Below, piece after piece: positions 1 through 3,671 of a DNA stretch of 5,926 bases. Both the position numbers and the translations under genes were made by a program. The DNA comes from Spirochaetaceae bacterium (GTDB taxonomy: Bacteria > Spirochaetota > Spirochaetia > Treponematales > Breznakiellaceae), in the NCBI GenBank assembly GCA_031279895.1, contig JAITHR010000015.1, forward strand, positions 1 through 5,926, given 5' to 3'. The notes under the pieces were generated by a model that saw only the letters and a list, made by a program, of their open reading frames with translations, searched no databases and was not told the DNA's origin. Position 1 is the first letter of the stretch, and each line of letters opens with the position of its first letter.

Positions 1-280
1 GGACGTTGACCGCTTACAGGCGCGTATCAAGACGCTTATGGAACCGTCGGAGACGGCGGCGGTTTCATAAGCTTCCTGATACCGCGGCAAAGCGGACGTT
101 GACCGCTTACAGGCGCGTATCAAGACGCTTATGGAACCGTCGGAGACGGCGGCGGTTTCATAAGCTTCCTGCGAAGCGGCTGTAAGTACGCGAATACCGC
201 TTACAGGCGCGTATCAAGACGCTTATGGAACCGTCGGAGACGGCGACGGTTCCATAAGCGTCTTGCGAAGCGGCTGTAAG
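1..280. repeat. Tandem array of 93/94-bp hairpin-forming units, about three copies
   Basis: Bases 1-77 and 94-170 are identical over 77 bp, and a third, diverged unit starts near 188. The shared core beginning ACCGCTTACAGGCGCG starts at 9, 102 and 196. The units are joined by two alternative linkers: TCCTGATACCGCGGCAAAG (74-92) or a GCGAAGCGGCTGTAAG segment (171-186 and 265-280). Each unit can fold: in the first, 34-48 pairs with 58-72 around a 9-nt loop (15 pairs, two of them G-U), and the third folds more perfectly. The window begins inside the array, so its left end is not visible. The same modules recur at 498-745, 2017-2240 and 3497-3637, which makes this a dispersed intergenic family rather than a local duplication. 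The 77-bp identity suggests recent amplification or gene conversion. Function unknown. Confidence 0.9.
200..280. repeat. Long near-perfect hairpin in the third unit
   Basis: Bases 215-235 are perfectly complementary to 245-265, giving a 21-bp stem closed by the 9-nt loop GGAGACGGC (236-244). After a 4/4 internal loop, outer arms CTTACAG (200-206) and CTGTAAG (274-280) pair as well. CTTACAG can instead pair with the upstream CTGTAAG at 180-186 (13-nt loop), so two mutually exclusive folds exist. There is no T-run after either arm, so this does not look like an intrinsic terminator. Confidence 0.8.
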
Positions 281-342
281 TCATTACAAATAAACGACTT
301 ATCAGTAGGGAGGGGCGGTTCTGCCCCCCGCGGGGCGGGCTT
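281..342. other. Spacer between two repeat arrays, with AT-rich part and GC-rich hairpin
   Basis: No gene is visible. The AT-rich stretch 283-302 stands out from the GC-rich surroundings. CTGTAAGTC (274-282) can pair with GACTTATCAG (296-305) with one bulged T. Next comes a short GC-rich hairpin: GGGGC (312-316), loop GGTTCT, GCCCC (323-327), overlapping the 10-bp palindrome CCCCGCGGGG (326-335). The following bases GGGCTTAAAAGG lead into the palindrome array. It could be a remnant of the original intergenic DNA or a weak terminator of an unseen upstream transcript. No T-tract supports the latter. Confidence 0.5.
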
Positions 343-462
343 AAAAGGTATACCTTTCAGGACAAAAGGTATACCTTTTACGACAAAAGGTATACCTTTT
401 ACGACAAAAGGTATACCTTTTACGACAAAAGGTATACCTTTTACGACAAAAGGTATACCTTT
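343..462. repeat. Six tandem copies of a 16-bp perfect palindrome on a 21-bp period
   Basis: The palindrome AAAAGGTATACCTTTT begins at 343, 364, 385, 406, 427 and 448, exactly every 21 bp. The four inner copies are full 16-bp palindromes. The first and last lack only the final T, and both are followed by CAGGAC, whereas the inner linkers are ACGAC. A 21-bp period is two turns of B-DNA, so a dimeric protein bound to each site would sit on the same face of the helix. The period is also seven codons, which leaves several frames open (a KGIPFTT-type peptide on +, RYTFCRK-type on -). No start signal supports translation. Likely a multi-site operator or structural DNA element, or a simple expansion of a palindrome. 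I cannot name the binding protein. Confidence 0.93.
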
Positions 463-471
463 CAGGACATC

Positions 472-498
472 CGGCAGCCTCCGGCTGTTTTAAACGGC
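472..498 (+). repeat. 27-bp motif preceding the 84-bp array (copy 1)
   Basis: These 27 bases are identical to 1991-2017. In both places they sit directly before a tandem array of related units. The motif contains the hairpin CAGCC (475-479), TCC loop, GGCTG (483-487), followed by TTTTAAAC. It could be the conserved left end of the repeat element, or a small terminator (short GC stem plus four Ts). Confidence 0.85.
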
Positions 499-745
499 GT
501 CCCGCGGAGCGGCTGTAAGTACGCAAAGACCGCTTACAGGCGCGATTCGGGACGCTTATGGAACACCCGGAGGGTGAACAGCGTCCCGCGGAGCGCCTGT
601 AAGTACGCAAAGACCGCTTACAGGCGCGATTCGGGGCGCTTATGGAACACCCGGAGGGTGAACAGCTTCCTGCGGAGCGCCTGTAAGTACGCAAAGACCG
701 CTTACAGGCGCGATTCGGGACGCTTATGGAACCGTCGGAGACGGC
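498..745. repeat. Three tandem 84-bp units, each with two hairpins
   Basis: Units start at 498, 582 and 666, an 84-bp period; the last is incomplete and merges into a 9-bp minisatellite. Hairpin one in units two and three is GCGCCTGTAAG paired with CTTACAGGCGC (593-603 with 617-627, and 677-687 with 701-711), a perfect 11-bp stem with a 13-nt loop. The first unit has one stem mismatch. Hairpin two spans unit junctions: 548-556 pairs with 580-588, enclosing CACCC-GGA-GGGTG (564-576). The right half matches the 93-bp and 78-bp units elsewhere in the window. Since 84 is divisible by three, long open frames with a 28-residue repeating peptide arise here, which I do not consider genes. Confidence 0.9.
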
Positions 746-772
746 GGAGACGGCGGAGACGGCGGAGACGGC
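737..772. repeat. Minisatellite, four copies of GGAGACGGC, upstream of pyrE
   Basis: Four exact tandem copies of the 9-mer GGAGACGGC. In the related units at 49-57, 142-150 and 236-244 the same 9-mer occurs once, as the loop of the long hairpin, so the loop has expanded in this copy. Flanking TTATG (724-728) and CATAA (774-778) can still pair. The array ends 17 bases before the pyrE ribosome binding site, so copy-number change would alter the pyrE leader if transcription starts upstream. Confidence 0.85.
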
Positions 773-787
773 GGCATAAAAGAGAAA

Positions 788-794
788 AAGGAGA
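788..794 (+). promoter_or_regulatory. Ribosome binding site of pyrE
   Basis: AAGGAGA in a purine-rich run, with its GGAG ending nine bases before the ATG at 803. It fixes the start of pyrE. I found no convincing -35/-10 pair between the repeat array and this site, so the pyrE promoter is not located. Confidence 0.8.
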
Positions 795-802
795 AAAAAG
801 AA

Positions 803-1396
803 ATGGAAAAAGAAAAGACGATTGCCGCGCTCAGGGATTCGGGAGCCATGCTGGAGGGGCATTTCCTTTTGTCCTCCGGTCGCCACGCCGACACGTATTT
901 CCAGTGCGCCAAACTCTTGCAGTACCCGGAACGCGCCGCGGCGGTGCTGGAGCCTGTGGCAACGCGGATACGAAGCGCGATGAGGAACCGGAGTCTCGCG
1001 CTCTGCGCGGTTGTGGGCCCGGCTCTGGGCGGGATTATCGTGGCCTACGAGCTGGGGCGGCAGCTGGGACTTCCGGCGCTCTTTACCGAGCGGGACAGCA
1101 ACGGGTGCATGGCACTCCGGCGCGGGTTCGCGGTTCCGGCAGGCGGCGGCGTGCTTATCGCGGAAGACGTGGTTACCACCGCCGCGTCGTCGCGGGAAAC
1201 GGCGCGGGTCCTTGAGGAGCTGGGATCCCGCGTGGCGGCGCTCGCGTGCGTGGTTGACCGCAGAGCGCCGGACACGCCCCTCGAATGGCCCCTCTATGCC
1301 GCGTGCGCCCTCGAAGCCGCGACCTGGGCGCCGGAAGACTGCCCCCTGTGCGCCCGAAATATTCCGTGGGTAAAACCGGGCTCCCGAAACGTGTAA
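803..1396 (+). CDS. pyrE: Orotate phosphoribosyltransferase
   Basis: A 197-residue cytosolic enzyme predicted to join orotate and PRPP to form orotidine 5'-monophosphate and pyrophosphate in de novo pyrimidine synthesis. Visible family features, in order, are SSGRHADTYFQCAKLLQYP (about 24-42), VGPALGGIIVAYEL (71-84), the mobile catalytic loop region FTERDSNGCMALRRGF (94-109), the PRPP-binding motif VLIAEDVVTTAAS (117-129, acidic pair Glu121-Asp122) and the tail CPLCARNIPWVKPGSR (180-195), which I associate with this PyrE group. Length is normal for the family. The start is fixed by a Shine-Dalgarno sequence at 788-794. Oddity: the PRPP loop reads TTAAS where TTGGS is usual; the type I phosphoribosyltransferase pattern tolerates Ala at the first position. 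No other pyrimidine gene is nearby. The identification is by motif recognition and is strong. Confidence 0.93.
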   Translation: MEKEKTIAALRDSGAMLEGHFLLSSGRHADTYFQCAKLLQYPERAAAVLEPVATRIRSAMRNRSLALCAVVGPALGGIIVAYELGRQLGLPALFTERDSNGCMALRRGFAVPAGGGVLIAEDVVTTAASSRETARVLEELGSRVAALACVVDRRAPDTPLEWPLYAACALEAATWAPEDCPLCARNIPWVKPGSRNV

Positions 1397-1412
1397 CAAC
1401 CGAAGCGCCGCC

Positions 1413-1441
1413 TTGCGCCGGCGGGCCGGAAATGGTACGAT
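1413..1441 (+). promoter_or_regulatory. Candidate sigma70-type promoter for the membrane protein gene
   Basis: TTGCGC (1413-1418) and TACGAT (1436-1441) are separated by 17 bp, with TGG just before the -10 box (extended -10). Transcription would start near 1448 and give a leader of about 28 nt containing the strong ribosome site. The -35 match is only 3/6. A small stem CCGCC (1408-1412) with GGCGG (1420-1424) overlaps the box. Read-through from pyrE (79-bp gap) is an alternative. Confidence 0.4.
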
Positions 1442-1464
1442 ATGAGCGTATTTTAGAGTATTGT

Positions 1465-1471
1465 AAGGAGG
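1465..1471 (+). promoter_or_regulatory. Strong ribosome binding site for the membrane protein gene
   Basis: AAGGAGG lies four bases before the ATG at 1476. This decides the start: the candidate reading upstream through 1285 has no such signal and is in another frame. Confidence 0.85.
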
Positions 1472-1475
1472 CCCC

Positions 1476-2012
1476 ATGTCTGACGAACATAATCCCTATC
1501 AAAGCCCGCAAACGGAAATCGACGCGATAAAGCCCCTCATAGCCCAGGGAACCCTCACGGAAACCATGCTGCGCTCCCTGCGCGGCGCGTCTCCGTGGCT
1601 TCGCTTTATCGGTATACTGGGCTTTATATCCAGCGGATTTTTTCTCCTAAGCGGTATTGCCGCCATTCTGACCGGCGCTCTGGTTGACGAATCGCTTTAT
1701 TCATCGCTGCCGGGCAACATAAGCGTATTTATGGAGGCCATAGGCAGCCTCACCGGTCTTTTGAACATTGCCGCCGGCGTGATTTACTTCTTTCCGGCCC
1801 GTTTCACCTACGCTTTCGGCTCGCGGATACGGGATTACTTCAGAACCAACGCTGAAAAAGACCTGGAGGCGGCGTTTAAGAGCAATAAATCCCTCTGGAA
1901 GTTCAACGGCGTCATGGCGATTATCCTTTTAGCCTTCATCCCCATTATGATAATCCTTACAGTGGTGGTGTTCGTGGCAGCCGCCTCTGGCGGCAGCCTC
2001 CGGCTGTTTTAA
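1476..2012 (+). CDS. Small three-helix membrane protein of unknown function
   Basis: A 178-residue protein. The polar N-terminus (MSDEHNPYQSPQTEID, about 1-40) carries the NPYQSP motif found at the start of many short bacterial membrane proteins. Hydrophobic segments lie at about 42-68, 82-107 and 145-170, with a charged stretch (RIRDYFRTNAEKDLEAAFKSNKSLWK, about 117-142) between the second and third. There is no cleavable signal peptide. It resembles DUF5362-type proteins, but I am not certain of that family and assign no function. A strong ribosome site at 1465-1471 and a candidate promoter support independent expression downstream of pyrE. Oddity: the last residues, SGGSLRLF, and the TAA stop are encoded by a repeat motif also found at 472-498, so the native C-terminus may have been replaced by repeat insertion. 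It converges on the aminotransferase gene. Confidence 0.85.
   Translation: MSDEHNPYQSPQTEIDAIKPLIAQGTLTETMLRSLRGASPWLRFIGILGFISSGFFLLSGIAAILTGALVDESLYSSLPGNISVFMEAIGSLTGLLNIAAGVIYFFPARFTYAFGSRIRDYFRTNAEKDLEAAFKSNKSLWKFNGVMAIILLAFIPIMIILTVVVFVAAASGGSLRLF
1980..2010 (+). terminator. Possible intrinsic terminator overlapping the stop codon
   Basis: There are two consecutive hairpins: GCCGCC-TCT-GGCGGC (1980-1994), then CAGCC-TCC-GGCTG (1994-2006), followed by TTTT (2007-2010). The final T begins the TAA stop. The stem of the second hairpin is short (5 bp) and the U-run minimal, so termination would be weak and would compete with translating ribosomes. The second hairpin is part of the repeated 27-bp motif. 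Confidence 0.35.
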
Positions 2013-2017
2013 ACGGC
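1991..2017 (+). repeat. 27-bp motif preceding the 78-bp array (copy 2)
   Basis: Identical to 472-498 over 27 bp. It forms the 3' end of the membrane protein gene, including its stop codon, and runs directly into the 78-bp tandem units. Confidence 0.85.
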
Positions 2018-2240
2018 TTCCTGATACCGCAGCAAAGTGGACGGCGTCTGCTTAGGGGCGCGATGCGGGACGCTTTTGGAACCGCCGGAGGCGGCTTCCC
2101 GATACCGCGGCAAAGTGGACGGCGCCGGCTTAGGGGCGCTTTGCAGGAAGCTTTTGGAACCGCCGGAGGCGGCTTCCTGATACCGCGGCAAAGTGGACGG
2201 CGCCGGCTGTGAGCCGCTTCGCGGGAAGCTTTTATGCCTC
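2017..2240. repeat. Three tandem 78-bp units filling the convergent intergenic gap
   Basis: Units start at 2017, 2095 and 2173. The first two align closely over 78 bp; the third keeps the left half and then changes into an inverted module (GCCGCTTCGCGGGAAGC, about 2214-2230). Each unit carries a variant of TCCTGATACCGCGGCAAAG, then a GCTTAGGGGCGC module related to the GCTTACAGGCGC module of the first arrays. Hairpins CCGCC-GGA-GGCGG lie at 2082-2094 and 2160-2172. In the third unit GCTTCCTG (2172-2179) can pair with CGGGAAGC (2223-2230), forming a foldback like the one at 3534-3637. The array separates two converging genes and may limit read-through. No gene lies between 2013 and 2231. Confidence 0.88.
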
Positions 2241-3431
2241 CGCCGCCGGCGGCTGCCATGATTGGAGGGCCCTTTCAAAGGCCGGTTCGGATGCTTTGAT
2301 TACCTTTTCGTCCACGCAGTAGGCGAACCGCACCCAGCCCGGCGCACCGAACCCCGCGCCCGGAACGCCCAAAATAAGATGCGACGCAAGGTGGTCCACG
2401 AATAACCGGTCGTAGGCGCCCCCCGGAACCTGACAGAAGAGGTAAAACGCGCCCTCCGGTTCGGCGTATCCTATGCCGACACGGTCAAGCACCGCCTTAA
2501 AACAATCCCGCCTTCGGGCGTACACCGCCGCGTCAACCCGCGCACGGGTCAGGTCCCCCACAATCCACTGCATCAGAGCCGGCGCGTTCACAAACCCCAA
2601 AACCCGCGTGGCGTATGAGAGGGCGTTCATAATGTCTTCTTTGTCCGCGGCCTCCGGGTTCACCGCGATAAAGCCGATGCGCTCGCCCGCGAGGGAAAGG
2701 CTTTTGGAAAAAGAGCTTACCACCAGGGAATGGGGGTACGCCGCAAGCACCGGCGGAACCGGCGTGTAGGCAATGTCCCGATACGGCTCGTCTGCAATAA
2801 GATAGGGGAACCTGCCGGAGCGCCGGCCTTGGGCCGAGAGGATGCGGGCAAGGTCCGCGATGGCGCGGCCCGGGTAGACCCGTCCGGTGGGGTTATGCGG
2901 GGAGTTGATGAGGAGCGCGGCGCTGTTTTTCTCGGCCAGCGCGGTTTCGATTGCCCCAAGGTCGAGACTGAAGTCAGGCAGGGTCGGAACCGGCACCAGC
3001 CGGGCGCCGTGGTTCTCCGCGTAAGCGCGGTATTCCATGAAATAGGGCGAGGGAACCACCACCGTATCCCCCGGGTTAAGGAGGGTTTTGAACACCACGT
3101 TAAGCCCGCCGGCAGCGCCGCAGGACATAACGATGCAGGACCGGTCAAGGCGCGTACCCTGTTCGAGGGAACAGGCGGTTGCCAGCGCCGCCCGAACCTC
3201 CGGGTAGCCCGCGTTGGGCATATAGCCGTGGGAACCTTTCGGGTCTTCCGCGGCGCGTTTGCTGAGGGCGTTCCGAAACTCAGGCGGCGGGTCAAGGTCA
3301 GGGTTGCCCAGAGAAAAATCAAACACGTTTTCCGCGCCGTGCCGCTCTTTAAGCCGGCTCCCTTCCTCAAACATTTTCCGTATAAGGGAAGCCGAACCCA
3401 AGGCTTCCCGAACTTTGTCGGCAATAGGCAT
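2232..3431 (-). CDS. PLP-dependent class I/II aminotransferase (aspartate aminotransferase-like)
   Basis: A 399-residue cytosolic fold-type I aminotransferase. It should transfer an amino group between an amino acid and a 2-oxo acid through pyridoxal phosphate; the substrate cannot be read from the sequence. Motifs, in order: FSLGNPDLDPPPEF (39-52), HGYMPNAGYPEVRAALA (68-84), SPHNPTG (177-183, Asn180), IADEPY (212-217, Asp214 and Tyr217 contacting the cofactor ring), SSFSKSLSLAGERIGF (239-254, Schiff-base Lys243 and phosphate-binding Arg251) and WVRFAYC (366-372, carboxylate-binding Arg368). All key residues are present and the length is normal. The start at 3431 is set by GGAGG five bases upstream; the longer open frame to 3698 is repeat-encoded. 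The C-terminal PPAAEA and the TAA stop fall in a repeat arm. It is divergent from the MFS gene and has its own promoter. Confidence 0.93.
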   Translation of the reverse strand: MPIADKVREALGSASLIRKMFEEGSRLKERHGAENVFDFSLGNPDLDPPPEFRNALSKRAAEDPKGSHGYMPNAGYPEVRAALATACSLEQGTRLDRSCIVMSCGAAGGLNVVFKTLLNPGDTVVVPSPYFMEYRAYAENHGARLVPVPTLPDFSLDLGAIETALAEKNSAALLINSPHNPTGRVYPGRAIADLARILSAQGRRSGRFPYLIADEPYRDIAYTPVPPVLAAYPHSLVVSSFSKSLSLAGERIGFIAVNPEAADKEDIMNALSYATRVLGFVNAPALMQWIVGDLTRARVDAAVYARRRDCFKAVLDRVGIGYAEPEGAFYLFCQVPGGAYDRLFVDHLASHLILGVPGAGFGAPGWVRFAYCVDEKVIKASEPAFERALQSWQPPAAEA

Positions 3432-3436
3432 ATCAT

Positions 3437-3441
3437 CCTCC
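3437..3441 (-). promoter_or_regulatory. Ribosome binding site of the aminotransferase gene
   Basis: GGAGG on the minus strand, five bases before the ATG at 3431. It decides the start. An ATG at 3436-3434 is out of frame and too close to the site. Confidence 0.85.
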
Positions 3442-3449
3442 GTTAGGGC

Positions 3450-3478
3450 ATAGTACAACGCCAAACGCCAAACGTCAA
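3450..3478 (-). promoter_or_regulatory. Sigma70-type promoter of the aminotransferase gene
   Basis: On the minus strand TTGACG (3478-3473, 5/6) and TACTAT (3455-3450, 4/6) have a 17-bp spacer. The transcript would start near 3443, giving a leader of only about 12 nt that just contains the GGAGG. The -35 box and most of the spacer are made of a 7-bp tandem repeat. Confidence 0.65.
3458..3478. repeat. Three tandem heptamers (ACGCCAA) inside the promoter
   Basis: ACGCCAA, ACGCCAA, ACGTCAA in direct succession, followed by another AC. On the minus strand the last one provides the -35 box TTGACG; the other two read TTGGCG and occupy the spacer. Gain or loss of one heptamer would break the 17-bp spacing. 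Confidence 0.75.
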
Positions 3479-3496
3479 ACCGCCGCAGCCGGCAGC

Positions 3497-3532
3497 GCCG
3501 GAGGCATAAAAGCGTCCTGATACCGCGGCAAA
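3497..3532. repeat. Truncated copy of the foldback element
   Basis: GCCGGAGGCATAAAAGCG plus TCCTGATACCGCGGCAAAG (from about 3514) repeats the left part of the neighbouring element at 3542-3578, with a 45-bp offset and no matching right arm. It is probably a partial duplication of the element's left end. Confidence 0.75.
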
Positions 3533-3533
3533 G

Positions 3534-3637
3534 CCGGCGGCGCCGGAGGCACATAAGCTTCCTGATACCGCGGCAAAGTGGACGCTGCCAGCTGTGAGCC
3601 GCTTCGCGGGAAGCTTTTGTGCCGCCGGCGCCGCCGG
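3534..3637. repeat. 104-bp foldback (inverted-repeat) element between divergent promoters
   Basis: The left arm 3534-3564 and the right arm 3607-3637 are 31-bp inverted repeats with 28 complementary positions; two of the exceptions are interior mismatches and one is a G-U pair in RNA. The 42-bp interior (3565-3606) carries the family core ACCGCGGCAAAGTGGACG and can form an inner stem GCGGC (3570-3574) with GCCGC (3598-3602). A related but less complete foldback occurs at 2172-2245. It has no coding capacity. The right arm ends exactly where the -35 box of the MFS promoter begins. It resembles a small non-autonomous mobile element or REP-type palindrome by structure only; no target-site duplication or transposase is evident. 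Confidence 0.85.
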
Positions 3638-3666
3638 TTGAAAAGGACGGGGGAGTGGGTAATAAT
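3638..3666 (+). promoter_or_regulatory. Strong sigma70-type promoter of the MFS gene, implying a leaderless transcript
   Basis: TTGAAA (3638-3643, 5/6) and AATAAT (3661-3666, 5/6) have a 17-bp spacer. The expected start point, six to eight bases past the -10 box, falls on or beside the ATG at 3672. The nearest purine-rich Shine-Dalgarno-like run, GGGGGAG (3649-3655), lies 16 bases from the ATG and inside the promoter spacer, so it would not be in the mRNA. Confidence 0.6.
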
Positions 3667-3671
3667 ACGGT

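Noticed and set aside
312..340. Intrinsic terminator at the GC-rich hairpin
   Set aside because: The stem is only five base pairs and is followed by CC-rich and GGGC sequence rather than a run of Ts.
343..462. Iterons of a replication origin or plasmid partition site
   Set aside because: Regular palindromes fit in part, but there is no rep, par or dnaA gene and no DnaA-box cluster in the window. The neighbours are ordinary chromosomal genes.
263..493. Plus-strand open frame encoding a KGIPFTT heptad-repeat peptide
   Set aside because: It starts at a TTG inside a hairpin without a ribosome site, and its openness follows from the 21-bp period being seven codons. The palindromic DNA explains the pattern better than a protein.
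1..772. CRISPR array
   Set aside because: The units are tandem and near-identical with no unique spacers; the 21-bp palindromes are separated by constant 5-6-bp linkers, and no cas gene is visible.
574..1215. 213-codon plus-strand frame with a 28-residue repeating segment
   Set aside because: The repeat part comes from the 84-bp units and the rest is the wrong frame of pyrE.
341..1477. 378-codon minus-strand open frame with RYTFCRK repeats
   Set aside because: It covers pyrE in antisense and then runs through the repeat arrays; the composition is Arg-rich and low in complexity, as expected from GC-rich shadow frames.
1957..2278. Minus-strand frames with repeated PLCRGI or LPRYQEA peptides in the convergent gap
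   Set aside because: They are direct translations of the 78-bp units, which are divisible by three. They overlap both real gene ends and have no start signal.
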